Source: Clostridiaceae bacterium
Lineage (GTDB): Bacteria; Bacillota; Clostridia; Monoglobales; Firm-18
DNA length: 29,248 nt
Reading direction: 5' to 3'
NCBI GenBank assembly: GCA_012511915.1
Contig: JAAZFB010000489.1
Location: 1 to 29,248, forward strand
The notes under the pieces are model-generated. The model saw only the letters and a list, made by a program, of their open reading frames with translations, did no database searches and was not told the DNA's origin. Below are positions 1 to 7,900 of the stretch, one piece after another (positions within the stretch are counted from its first letter, which is position 1; each line of letters opens with the position of its first letter). Both the position numbers and the translations under genes were made by a program.

Positions 1-1
1 G

Positions 2-100
2 GAATATTATTGCCTCAAAAATAATGTTACAGGTGGTTTGCGTTGGATCGATGAAGTTAAAGAATATGAAGATAAGGTTCTGCGCTTAAGGGAGGTATAA
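2..100 (+). CDS. C-terminal end of an unidentified upstream gene (partial)
   Basis: An open frame enters from the left edge and ends at TAA (98-100), giving the last 32 residues, which finish ...WIDEVKEYEDKVLRLREV. The stop lies 3 bases before the ATG of the class II aldolase, so the two genes are almost certainly co-transcribed. The hydrophilic tail and the adjacency to a rhamnulose-phosphate-type aldolase make a sugar isomerase such as L-rhamnose isomerase plausible, but that is inference from context: 32 residues are too few to assign a family. The ribosome binding site of the next gene (GGAGG, 91-95) lies within its last codons. Confidence 0.55.
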   Translation, partial: EYYCLKNNVTGGLRWIDEVKEYEDKVLRLREV

Positions 101-103
101 GGT

Positions 104-1216
104 ATGGCATTAGCTGATTTGGTTAAAATCTCGAATTACTACGGGTGCAAAGAGGATGTAGTTTTAGCGGGCGGTGGAAACACGTCTTATAAAGATAAAG
201 ATAATCTATACATAAAAGCATCCGGAACAACACTTGCAACAATAACGGACAGTGGTTTTGTCAAAATGAACAGACAAAAGCTAAATGATATAATGACAAA
301 AAAATATTCGTCTGATTTTCAAAGCCGTGAGACTGAGGTGTTACACGACCTGATGAATGCTCGTGAGCAAACCGAGCTATCCAAAAGGCCGAGCGTTGAA
401 ACAACACTTCACAATTTGTTTCCGCAGCATTATGTGGTGCATACGCATCCTGCTATGGTTAACGGTTTAACATGCTCAAAAGAGGGGGAACATTACGCCA
501 AGGAAATATTTGGCAACAGTGCAGTTTGGATAGAGGTTACAATGCCGGGGTATGTTCTTGCAAAAGAAGTTGAAGAAAAGCTTAATTGTTATAAAAGGGA
601 TAATTGCAAAACGGCCAACATTTTACTTTTAGAAAATCATGGTCTTTTTGTGGCGGCAGACTCAACAGACGAAATAAAAAGACTTATGGATTATGTTTTT
701 GAAAAAATCAAGGAAAATATATCGCACTATCCTAATTTCGGTACTATAGAAACTGATGCTGATATAGACTATATATCCGGCAAAATAGCAAACACAATTT
801 CAGATAGAACATGTAAAGTAATACACCTTAACAACATTCAAATAAAGGCTTTGACAGAAAATAAACAGGCTTTTGCAGATGTTAATTATGCGTTTACGCC
901 GGATCATATGGTTTATTACAAACACACACCTCTTTTTCTGGACAACATTTCGGACATTGATTTGTCAGTTAAAACATATAAAGAAACATTTGGCTTTACA
1001 CCAAAGATTATTGCTGTTGCCGGTGTTGGGGCATTTGCTGTCGGAAATGATGAAAAAGATGCACAGACAGCCAAAGCATTATTTTTGGATGCCGTTAAGA
1101 TATCGGTTTATGCTAAAAGTTTCGGTGGGGGTAGGTTTATGCCTGATTGGCTTGTAAATTACATCAACAATTGGGAGGCAGAAACGTACAGAAAAGGTGT
1201 TGGAGAAAATAAGTAA
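104..1216 (+). CDS. Class II aldolase/adducin family protein, RhaE-like (stand-alone aldolase domain)
   Basis: This is a predicted zinc-dependent class II aldolase, probably cleaving a deoxy-sugar 1-phosphate such as rhamnulose-1-phosphate to dihydroxyacetone phosphate and lactaldehyde. The protein has 370 residues. It shows the class II features: a Gly-rich GGGNTSYK segment near residue 23, an SVET segment with Glu99, HTHP with His113 and His115 as likely zinc ligands, and LENHG with His179. The C-terminal part, with FGGGRFMPDW and an INNWEAETYRK-like end, resembles the point where the bifunctional RhaEW/YuxG proteins continue into a short-chain dehydrogenase domain. Here the gene stops, so the dehydrogenase half is missing or encoded elsewhere. 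ATG 104 is chosen because GGAGG (91-95) lies 8 bases upstream. Substrate is inference; the family is firm. Confidence 0.85.
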   Translation: MALADLVKISNYYGCKEDVVLAGGGNTSYKDKDNLYIKASGTTLATITDSGFVKMNRQKLNDIMTKKYSSDFQSRETEVLHDLMNAREQTELSKRPSVETTLHNLFPQHYVVHTHPAMVNGLTCSKEGEHYAKEIFGNSAVWIEVTMPGYVLAKEVEEKLNCYKRDNCKTANILLLENHGLFVAADSTDEIKRLMDYVFEKIKENISHYPNFGTIETDADIDYISGKIANTISDRTCKVIHLNNIQIKALTENKQAFADVNYAFTPDHMVYYKHTPLFLDNISDIDLSVKTYKETFGFTPKIIAVAGVGAFAVGNDEKDAQTAKALFLDAVKISVYAKSFGGGRFMPDWLVNYINNWEAETYRKGVGENK

Positions 1217-1378
1217 TACTAATCCTCAATTAAAAGACAAGTTTTTTGTTGTTATTTTGATTGGATATTAGTATAAAATATCAATGGATATTCGCGCCTC
1301 CTTCCGCCTTGCCTGATGCAAAAATGACCGGCGTGCCAATCCTAACATCTAACTGTGCCACGGCACTAGGGCCTTGCG
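1216..1378. repeat. Intergenic inverted repeat plus GC-rich block resembling a degenerate palindromic element
   Basis: Just after the aldolase stop, ATACTAAT (1216-1223) is matched in inverted orientation by ATTAGTAT (1267-1274), enclosing a T-rich loop. It is followed by a markedly more GC-rich stretch (about 1290-1378) containing GTGCCACGGCAC, a small palindrome. Read on the minus strand, the sequence around 1298-1325 (ATTTTTGCATC, then GGCAAGGCGGAAGGA) resembles the plus-strand block at 22815-22835 (ATTTTTTGCAAGACAAGGCG). It may be a decayed member of the same family of intergenic repeats. No gene is seen between the aldolase and the first tRNA. Confidence 0.3.
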
Positions 1379-1405
1379 AAAAAAGCGAAAAAATAATAAA
1401 AAATC

Positions 1406-1434
1406 TTGACAAACCAGCGGATATATCTTAAAAT
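1406..1434 (+). promoter_or_regulatory. Sigma-A type promoter of tRNA-Arg
   Basis: TTGACA (1406-1411), a 17-base spacer and TAAAAT (1429-1434). The predicted transcription start near 1441 lies about 34 bases before the tRNA 5' end at 1475, a usual leader length for a processed tRNA precursor. Confidence 0.75.
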
Positions 1435-1474
1435 AGTTTGGTAGTGCCGAACTATCAAATCTTGTTTTTTGTGT

Positions 1475-1551
1475 GCGCCCGTAGCTCTGTCGGATAGAGT
1501 GGCAGACTTCGAATCTGTTTGTCGGGGGTTCGAATCCCTCCGGGCGTGCCA
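1475..1551 (+). tRNA. tRNA-Arg(UCG)
   Basis: A 77-base cloverleaf including an encoded CCA. The acceptor stem is GCGCCCG with CGGGCGT (one G-U pair), with G as discriminator. The D stem is GCTC/GAGT. The anticodon stem GCAGA/TCTGT holds the loop CTTCGAA, giving anticodon TCG, which reads CGA and possibly other CGN codons. The T arm is GGGGG-TTCGAAT-CCCTC. It has its own near-consensus promoter, and the tRNA-Thr gene follows 124 bases later. Confidence 0.95.
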
Positions 1552-1575
1552 AATAAATAAACAAATAAATAAAAT

Positions 1576-1627
1576 AAATCCCGTAAATTTTAAATAAAAA
1601 CAAATCCCCGAAAATTTTAAATAAAAA
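1576..1627. repeat. Two-copy 26-bp direct repeat between tRNA-Arg and tRNA-Thr
   Basis: The segment from 1576 (AAATCCCGTAAATTTTAAAT) recurs 26 bases later from 1602 (AAATCCCCGAAAATTTTAAA), each copy ending in ATAAAAA. Before it lies a run of AAATA/AAAT units (1551-1575). It looks like a simple tandem duplication in AT-rich spacer DNA, with no known function. Confidence 0.6.
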
Positions 1628-1631
1628 GCTG

Positions 1632-1660
1632 TTGACATTGCCGATAAGCTATGTTAATAT
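1632..1660 (+). promoter_or_regulatory. Sigma-A type promoter of tRNA-Thr
   Basis: TTGACA (1632-1637), a 17-base spacer and TAATAT (1655-1660), placed 15 bases before the tRNA-Thr 5' end. The start would lie about 8 bases before the mature tRNA. Confidence 0.75.
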
Positions 1661-1675
1661 ATTTAAGCGTAAGTC

Positions 1676-1751
1676 GCTGGTGTAGCTCAATTGGCAGAGC
1701 AGCTGATTTGTAATCAGCAGGTTGCGGGTTCGAGTCCCATCACCAGCTCCA
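1676..1751 (+). tRNA. tRNA-Thr(UGU)
   Basis: A 76-base cloverleaf with encoded CCA. The acceptor stem is GCTGGTG/CACCAGC with discriminator T. The D arm is GCTC...GAGC. The anticodon stem GCTGA/TCAGC holds the loop TTTGTAA, giving anticodon TGT, which reads ACA and other ACN codons. The T arm contains GTTCGAGTC. Its own promoter lies directly upstream. Confidence 0.96.
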
Positions 1752-1784
1752 ATAAATTCTCTTGGCAGTTTATTTTTTTGATGT

Positions 1785-1826
1785 TTGACATTTGTGTATA
1801 CTATTTTTAAGTAATTTGCGTATAAT
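1785..1826 (+). promoter_or_regulatory. Possible promoter region of tRNA-Tyr
   Basis: A TTGACA hexamer (1785-1790) and a TATAAT hexamer (1821-1826) both lie upstream of tRNA-Tyr. They are 30 bases apart, so they are not one promoter. The TATAAT has a near extended -10 context (TGCG before it) but no clear -35 at the right distance. The start site is uncertain. Confidence 0.35.
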
Positions 1827-1866
1827 ACTAATTCGCGTTAGGAAAATAGTATCGAATTGAATTAAT

Positions 1867-1893
1867 TTCAATTAAATCTTGTGTTTAATTGAA
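1867..1893 (+). repeat. Perfect 10-bp inverted repeat just upstream of tRNA-Tyr
   Basis: TTCAATTAAA (1867-1876) pairs with TTTAATTGAA (1884-1893) around a 7-base loop, ending 10 bases before the tRNA-Tyr 5' end. With no T tract it is not a typical terminator. It could shape the tRNA precursor leader or bind a regulator, or be chance in AT-rich DNA. Confidence 0.45.
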
Positions 1894-1903
1894 GTTAATA
1901 TAC

Positions 1904-1988
1904 GGAGGGGTTCCCGAGTGGCTAAAGGGGGCAGACTGTAAATCTGTTGTCAACGACTTCGATGGTTCGAATCCATCTCCCTCCACCA
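1904..1988 (+). tRNA. tRNA-Tyr(GUA)
   Basis: An 85-base class II tRNA with long variable arm and encoded CCA. The acceptor stem is GGAGGGG with TCCCTCC (one G-U pair), and the discriminator is A. The anticodon stem GCAGA/TCTGT holds loop CTGTAAA, giving anticodon GTA. The variable arm follows (about TGTCAACGACTTC), then the T arm with GGTTCGAATCC. Confidence 0.95.
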
Positions 1989-1996
1989 AAATTTAT

Positions 1997-2021
1997 GCGC
2001 CCCGGAATATTCACGAGGCGC
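1997..2021 (+). terminator. Hairpin after tRNA-Tyr, possible weak terminator
   Basis: GCGCC (1997-2001) pairs with GGCGC (2017-2021), with GAATATTC inside the loop, 9 bases after the tRNA CCA. The following TTATTCATTT is T-rich but not a clean T run, so termination may be partial and the LCP gene downstream could be read from the tRNA-Tyr promoter. Confidence 0.35.
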
Positions 2022-2066
2022 TTATTCATTTAATCAGATGGCAACAGCAATGGGAGAAGGAAGAAA

Positions 2067-3005
2067 ATGAATATAAGACGGTACTTAATGATAATATTTT
2101 GCGTACTTGGAGTTTGCCTTGCTGTATTAAGCGGAATTATCGTGGCATCTAAGCGCATTTCTGCGTTACCCGGTATTGAACCGAGTGAAACAGTCGATTT
2201 GCCAAAGGCGTCAAAATCGCGGGCTAATGTTGTTATAATGGGATTAGATAAACAAAAGATACACACTGATACAATAATGCTGGTTTCACTTGACAATATT
2301 AATAAGAAAGTGAGTATACTCTCCATACCCCGTGATACAAGGGTTATTTTTGAAGGACAATACGATAAAATCAATCATTTATATGGTTATAAAGGCAAAG
2401 AAGCGAATGTTATAAAGGCTGTAACACAAGTAACCGGTATTCCTGTTCATTATTATGCGGTTGTAGATTTTGCGGGTTTTCGCAATATAATTGATATTTT
2501 GGGCGGAGTAGAATTTGATGTGCCTAATGTTAATAATACCGGTGGAATGTTTTACAGCGATCCATATCAAGACCTGAAAATTAATTTAAAGGCCGGTATG
2601 CAGCGTTTAAACGGCAAACAAGCTGAAGGACTTGTCAGATTCCGCAGTGGCTATCCCGAGGCTGACTTGGCAAGAATTAAAGTACAGCAGCAATTTGTAA
2701 AAGAACTTATTAAACAAAAACTTCGATTAAAATACATTACAAAAGCTTTTGATATTTACGGCGAAATAGCAAAGAATATAAAAACAAATTATTCGATTTC
2801 CGACGCGGCTTATCATGCGCTGGTTGCAAAGTCCATCGATGTTGACAATATTGAGAATTTTTCTTTGCCCGGTTACGGTACCCAAGCGTATACACGATAT
2901 GGTTATATGTCTTGTTTTATTGTTAATGACGCGGAGACGGACGCTATTATATCAGAACATTTTTCTGTTGTAACGCCAAATGAGACAAAGAAAGATAATG
3001 AATAA
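2067..3005 (+). CDS. LytR-CpsA-Psr (LCP) family protein, cell-wall glycopolymer ligase
   Basis: This is a predicted membrane-anchored enzyme that transfers undecaprenyl-phosphate-linked glycopolymers (teichoic acid or capsule-like) onto peptidoglycan outside the cell. The 312-residue protein starts with a short cytoplasmic tail and one membrane segment (about residues 6-28), followed by an extracellular LCP domain. Visible LCP motifs are VVIMGLD (Asp61), HTDTIMLVSLD (Asp68), SIPRDTRV (Arg89, Asp90) and GLVRFRSGYPEADLARIKVQ (Arg191, Arg193, Asp200, Arg203), which bind the lipid pyrophosphate and metal. ATG 2067 follows a GGAGAAGGA ribosome site. In many Clostridia an LCP gene sits between yqeK and rsfS; here that position is empty and the LCP gene lies between the tRNAs and acpP. 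Confidence 0.9.
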   Translation: MNIRRYLMIIFCVLGVCLAVLSGIIVASKRISALPGIEPSETVDLPKASKSRANVVIMGLDKQKIHTDTIMLVSLDNINKKVSILSIPRDTRVIFEGQYDKINHLYGYKGKEANVIKAVTQVTGIPVHYYAVVDFAGFRNIIDILGGVEFDVPNVNNTGGMFYSDPYQDLKINLKAGMQRLNGKQAEGLVRFRSGYPEADLARIKVQQQFVKELIKQKLRLKYITKAFDIYGEIAKNIKTNYSISDAAYHALVAKSIDVDNIENFSLPGYGTQAYTRYGYMSCFIVNDAETDAIISEHFSVVTPNETKKDNE

Positions 3006-3070
3006 ACTGCCTCTTAAATGATGGGCAGATTGCATTGCATTATTCATATAACAAAATTAGTAAAAAGTAC

Positions 3071-3099
3071 TTGACGGATATAAAATTTTATTATAATAT
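3071..3099 (+). promoter_or_regulatory. Promoter of acpP
   Basis: TTGACG (3071-3076), a 17-base spacer and TAATAT (3094-3099); an overlapping TATAAT (3092-3097) would give a 15-base spacer. It lies about 120 bases upstream of acpP, leaving a long leader. That leader (about 3105-3220) has no recognisable riboswitch or operator. Confidence 0.65.
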
Positions 3100-3220
3100 T
3101 AATTCGTAAATGAAAAGCATAAATTTGCTAGGTAGTTATCCATGCCATATTCGGCTCATGATATGCGCGTGAGGCAGTTAATAATATTTTGTGAGCCAGA
3201 AAGGTTAATGGTCAACAATA

Positions 3221-3451
3221 ATGGAACTTGAAAAGATTAGAGAAATACTTGTAGAGCAACTTGGGGTTAGTGAAGATGAAATTGATTTAAATTCTTCTTT
3301 GACGGATGATTTAGGCGCTGATTCTTTAGATTTAGTTGAGCTGGTAATGGCTATGGAACAGGAGTTCGACATTGAAATACACGATGAGGATGCCGAAAAC
3401 ATTCAAACTGTCGGGGATGCAGTAAATTACGTAAAAGAAAAAGCCCTTTAG
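3221..3451 (+). CDS. acpP: Acyl carrier protein
   Basis: Carrier of growing acyl chains in type II fatty acid synthesis. The protein has 76 residues, the normal ACP length, and is acidic, with the canonical LGADSLDLVELVMAMEQEF helix II. Ser35 in the DSL motif is the site of 4'-phosphopantetheine attachment. ATG 3221 is the only standard start in frame, because a TAA lies 15 bases upstream. An AGAAAGG purine stretch (3198-3204) is 16 bases away, longer than usual, with a closer out-of-frame ATG (3208) opening a 7-codon frame that ends inside acpP. The gene has its own promoter, and a terminator hairpin overlaps its stop codon. Other fatty acid genes (plsX, fabD, fabG), often adjacent in Bacillota, are absent here. 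Confidence 0.96.
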   Translation: MELEKIREILVEQLGVSEDEIDLNSSLTDDLGADSLDLVELVMAMEQEFDIEIHDEDAENIQTVGDAVNYVKEKAL

Positions 3452-3459
3452 GGCTTTTT
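3438..3459 (+). terminator. Rho-independent terminator of acpP, overlapping its stop codon
   Basis: AAAAGCCC and GGGCTTTT form an 8-bp stem around a TTTA loop, followed directly by a T run. The TAG stop of acpP (3449-3451) lies in the loop, so translating ribosomes cover the hairpin. The rnc gene starts 24 bases later with no visible promoter and must depend on read-through. Confidence 0.85.
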
Positions 3460-3482
3460 GTATATTTAGGGAGTTGCAATAA

Positions 3483-4169
3483 GTGCACAAGTTAATGAAA
3501 AAAATTCAATATGTTTTTAATGATACGAGTCTGCTTACCCAGGCCCTTACCCACAGTTAATATTCTAACGAACACAAAAAAACAAGCAAAAGTTATGAAC
3601 GTTTGGAATTCCTTGGTGACAGTGTGCTTTCGCTTATTGTCAGCACTTATATTTACAACGATTTTAAAAACTTACCCGAAGGCGGGCTTTCAAAGTTGCG
3701 TGCATCGTTAGTTTGCGAAAGAAGCCTTGCAAAGTGTGCAGAGCAGCTTTGCTTGGGCAAATATCTATTACTGAGCAAGGGTGAGGAATCTACCGGCGGC
3801 AGAACTCGTCCGTCAATTCTTGCGGATGTTTTAGAAGCGATCATCGCTGCAATATATTTGGATGGCGGTATAGCAGAGGCAGAGCGATTTACTATTAGTA
3901 TTTTATCAGAGAGTATAAATCAAGCTAAGGATGGCAAAGGCGTTTTTAAAGATTATAAAACCGCATTACAAGAGCAAATACAACAGCTTGACGGTTCTAT
4001 CGAATACGTCCATGTAAAAGAATATGGCCCCGAGCATAAGAAAGTTTTTACGGTTGATGTGTGCTCAGGGGGCAAAGCACTTGCACGAGCAGACGGCAGA
4101 AGCAAAAAAGAGGCTGAACAAAAGGCTGCGCACAAGGCACTAAAGAAAATCGGTTATGAAAAAATATAA
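3483..4169 (+). pseudogene. rnc: Ribonuclease III gene interrupted by one in-frame TAA stop at codon 26
   Basis: RNase III cleaves double-stranded RNA in rRNA precursors and mRNAs. Read from GTG 3483 (AGGGAG at 3468-3473 is 9 bases upstream), the frame gives an RNase III start (KKIQYVFNDTSLLTQALTHS), then TAA at 3558-3560, then YSNEHKK...SYERLEFLGDSV without change of frame. The family has Ser or Arg at the interrupted position (THSSYANE-type motif), so one substitution such as TCA to TAA would explain it. Downstream everything looks intact: the ERLEFLGDSV signature, DVLEAIIAAIYLDGG with the catalytic acidic residues, and a C-terminal dsRNA-binding domain (FKDYKTALQEQIQQ to AHKALKKI). Reinitiation at TTG 3603 would lose the first helices and the Glu before LEFLGD. 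It is either a recent pseudogene, a base-call error, or a read-through product; the reading frame shows no further decay. Its end overlaps the next gene by 14 bases. Confidence 0.85.
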
Positions 4170-4977
4170 AATAATCCCAATTTTTGTACCACATAGCGGT
4201 TGCCCGCATTGTTGCTCTTTTTGTAACCAGCGGCATATTACCGGACAGCATTCGGAAACAACACCTGCTGCTGCACAAAGTGTTATTGAAAAATATCTTT
4301 CGACAATAGACAGCGAAAAAAATCATGTAGAGGTTGCTTTTTACGGAGGCAGTTTTACCGCAATTGATATAAATAAGCAAAATGCTTTGCTTGATGTTGC
4401 TTTGCAATATAAAAAACAAGGCAAAATACATGGTATACGGCTTTCAACACGCCCTGACTGCATAACAGTTGAAATTCTTGAGAACTTGAAAGCAAGGGGA
4501 GTTACCGAAATTGAGCTTGGCGTGCAGAGTATGCGAGATGTGATATTAAAAAAGAACAATAGGGGTCATACAGCAGAGCATGTTATTAATTCGGTTGCAC
4601 TGATTAAGAAGTATGATTTTGAAATTGGGTTGCAAATGATGGTTGGGCTTATAGGCGATTCTAAAGAGGATGTTATTTACACAACACATGAGATAACGAG
4701 ACTTAAACCCGATTTTGTAAGGATATATCCAACGCTTGTTTTTAAGAACACCAAATTGCATGAGCTTTATTTAAAGGGTGAATATACCCCGTTGACGGTC
4801 GAACAGGCAGTTGAAATATGCGCATCTGCTTTAAAAATATTTAATGATAATAACATTAAGGTTATACGCCTTGGGCTTTTGCTTGATGGTGAAGATGCGA
4901 AGAATAATTATGTTGCAGGCCCGTACTATCCAAGGTTTAGTGAAGTGGTAAGGAGCAGGGTGTTTAATGTATCTTAA
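4156..4977 (+). CDS. Radical SAM protein of the Elp3-like family, C-terminally short
   Basis: The protein has the radical SAM iron-sulfur motif CPHCCSFC, with Cys16, Cys20 and Cys23 spaced as CX3CX2C, followed by the AdoMet GGSFTA motif (FYGGSFTAID). Later conserved parts are LSTRPDCI, ELGVQSM and VRIYPTLVFKNT. It belongs to the Elp3/oxygen-independent coproporphyrinogen oxidase-like group often found between rnc and smc in Clostridia; its substrate is unknown. At 273 residues it ends right after AGPYYPRFSEVVRSR, where relatives as I recall them continue for roughly 70 more residues. The smc start codon lies inside its last codons, so the missing tail was deleted rather than frameshifted. It overlaps rnc by 14 bases and smc by 11. 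Confidence 0.8.
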   Translation: MKKYKIIPIFVPHSGCPHCCSFCNQRHITGQHSETTPAAAQSVIEKYLSTIDSEKNHVEVAFYGGSFTAIDINKQNALLDVALQYKKQGKIHGIRLSTRPDCITVEILENLKARGVTEIELGVQSMRDVILKKNNRGHTAEHVINSVALIKKYDFEIGLQMMVGLIGDSKEDVIYTTHEITRLKPDFVRIYPTLVFKNTKLHELYLKGEYTPLTVEQAVEICASALKIFNDNNIKVIRLGLLLDGEDAKNNYVAGPYYPRFSEVVRSRVFNVS

Positions 4978-7900
4978 AAATTTACAAATACAAGGGTTTA
5001 AATCTTTTGTAGACAAGATTAACTTAGATTTTACATCCGGAATAACGGCTATCATAGGGCCAAACGGCAGCGGCAAAAGCAATATTTCTGATGCTATTCG
5101 CTGGGTAATGGGTGAGCAAAGTGCAAAATCGCTACGCGGTGGCAATATGCAAGATGTAATTTTTGCCGGCACAAAAAAGCGTAAACCTTTGGGTTTTGCC
5201 GAGGTTTCGCTCGTTATAGACAACTCACAAAAGAAATTGCCCATAGATTACGAAGAAGTAATGGTTACGCGTCGGGTTTTCCGATCCGGCGAAAGTGAAT
5301 ATTATATTAACAAGTCGCAGTGTCGTCTTAAAGATGTGCACGAGCTTTTTATGGATACAGGAGTTGGTAAAGACGGCTATTCAGTTATTGGGCAGGGTAA
5401 AGTGTCTGAAATAGTTTATTGCAGGCCTGAAGATAGACGTCAAATCTTTGAAGAGGCTTCCGGCATCACAAAATACCGATACAGAAAAGAAGAGGCCCAG
5501 CGAAAGCTTAGCCATACCCAAGAAAATATATTACGTGTATCCGATATAATCGGCGGAATCCAAACACAACTTGAGCCTTTAAAGCTACAAGCCGAAAAAG
5601 CAAAGAAGTTTTTAAATTTAAAAGAACAGCTAAAAACTCTTGAAGTTAATGTATCCCTTGAAGAGACGGCTAAACATAAAAAAGTTTTAGAAGAAATTGA
5701 CGATGTATACCACAACAACCAACAGCAGCTTGATGCGATTGGGGCAGAAATAGGGCTTATCGAGAAAAAGAATAACGTTATGTTTGACGAAATTCGACAA
5801 ACAGAAGAAGAGGCTGAGCAAAGGCGTAATCAGCAACAACAGAGCACTGAGCTTTTGTCGGACATACAGCGGGATATCGCCGTTTTAAATAATAGAATTG
5901 AGCAGAACCGTGAAAGTATAATTAAAATCCAAGATGAAACAAAAGAACTCACAGAAAAAATGTATCAGCTTGATGATGCATTATCCGAACAGGACGAGGG
6001 TATAACTTCCTTTTTAGAAAAAGATGAACAACTTAAGACCCAAATTACTGCTTTACAAAATGAACTGTTAGGTATTGAACAAGAAAAAACCACGTTTGAG
6101 CAGTCGGTTGAGAAAATCAATAACGAAATAGCCAATACACAAACTCAAATAGCCTCACAAAAGTCGTTAATTGACAATTGCGATACGCTTGTTGATAGCA
6201 TCAGTACTCGTGTTTTAGATATAGAAAAAGAAATATCCGACAAAAAAGATTTGTTTGAACAAGCAAAACAAAAACTGCAGCAGCTACAAACGCAGCAAAA
6301 ACAAATGTCGCAAAATGAGCAACTGTATATAAACAAATCGAGGGAAATATCCGCTAAAACTAACAAAGCAGAGCAATCATTGCAACAGGCAGTTGATAAG
6401 CATAGGGATTTACAGTTAAACCTACAGCAGGCGAAAACAAGGCAAAAGCTGCTGAGAGACATGGAAAAATCATTTGATAACTATGCATATAGTGTAAAGG
6501 CGGTAATGCAAGCAAAGCAAAAAGGTTTGTTAGACGGTCTGTTTTCTACAGTAGCACAACTTATTAATGTACCCGAAAAATATGCCGTCGCAATAGAAAC
6601 TGTGCTTGGCGCATCAGCGCAAAACATTGTTGTACAAACAGAAGAAGACGCAAAACAAGCGATTGCATTTCTTAAAAAAACCAAGGCCGGTCGTGCGACA
6701 TTTTTACCTATCAGCGCAGCACAAGGCGGATTATTAAAAGAAAATGATCTTAAAAACCAAAAAGGGGTTTTAGGGATTGCATCTAATCTTGTGGAAACCG
6801 AGCCGATGTTTGTAAAAATTGCTCAAAACCTTTTGGGGCGTGTTGTGGTAGTCGACAATATAGATAATGCCATTGCTACGGCCCGAAAATATAATTATCG
6901 ATTTCGGATAGTAACCCTGGATGGTGATTTGATAACCCCCGGCGGTGCGATGTCCGGCGGCAGTAAAGATAGTAAAACAGGCTTTATTACTTTAGCGAAT
7001 GAGCTGTTAAGGCTAAATACATATGTAGCCGAGCTTGAAAAAACTGTAGAAAGTGCAAAAGCTGAAGAACTATCATGTCAATCACAGCTTATTGATTTGA
7101 AAGAGCAAGCAAGAAAAGCATCAGATGATTTAACTGCTTTGCAGCAAAAATATGCGGTATTGTCGGCAGAGATAAACCATTCAAAAGATTTCTTGCAGTC
7201 CGCACAGCAAGCGCAGGATACTTTATTTACAGAAAAAAAGCAGCTTAACGAAAAAATTATTTCTATGCAGCAAGATGCAAGGCACAGTGCTCAAACTATT
7301 GAGACATTAAGAGCAAATGCTGAACGTTGTAATGATGAGTTGACAAAACAAAAAGAAGGGTTATCAGCTCTTGTAAATGTTATCGAGCAAAAAAATGCAG
7401 AAATAATAACTTGTAAGATTGAACACAATAATGTTGAAAAGGATATCGAGCTATACCACGAGCGGGTAGAGACGGTTAAAACAAGAAAAAAGGAGTTACA
7501 GCAAGCAATTGAGCAAAAAGATATAAGCAAAGAAGAAATTAAAGACAGAAATGAAGACTTAACAGAAGATATAGAATTCAAAACACATCAGATACAAGAA
7601 ACGCAAAACGATATAACAGAACATAAGCAACAGATTGCCCTACTTGTTGAGCACGGAAGGAAATTACAAGAAAGACTTAAAACGATGCAAGCTCAAATCA
7701 CCGAAAAAAGGGAAATGCAACTTGTGTTGCAACAAGAACAAGGCAGGACTGAAGCAAAAAAAGCAAAAGCTGAATCAGAGCTTGAGAGCATAATTAATTA
7801 TTTATGGGAAGAATATGAATTAACAATATCTACTGCCAATCAGTATAAAACAGAAATAGGCAGTATTACAAAAGCGCAAAAAGGTATTACCTTATTAAAA

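Noticed and set aside
1349..1638. Minus-strand open frames of 84 and 90 codons over the tRNA-Arg region
   Set aside because: They are antisense to a clear tRNA gene; the ARPEGFEPP-type stretch is the classic false translation of a tRNA.
1819..1833. 15-base match GTATAATACTAATTC at 1819 and near the end of gcvH (about 28723)
   Set aside because: AT-rich exact match of this length can arise by chance in a 29-kb window; the flanks do not match and one copy is inside codons.
1889..2152. Plus-strand open frame of 87 codons over tRNA-Tyr
   Set aside because: It is a translation of the tRNA (GVPEWLKGADCKSV is a typical artefact) and runs into the LCP gene in another frame.
3007..3028. Terminator after the LCP gene (CTGCC...GGCAG)
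   Set aside because: The stem is only 5 bp with a 12-base loop, and no T run follows.
3558..3560. rnc interruption as a frameshift or as a selenocysteine/pyrrolysine codon
   Set aside because: The frame is the same on both sides, and the codon is TAA, not TGA or TAG; TAA is also used as an ordinary stop throughout the window.
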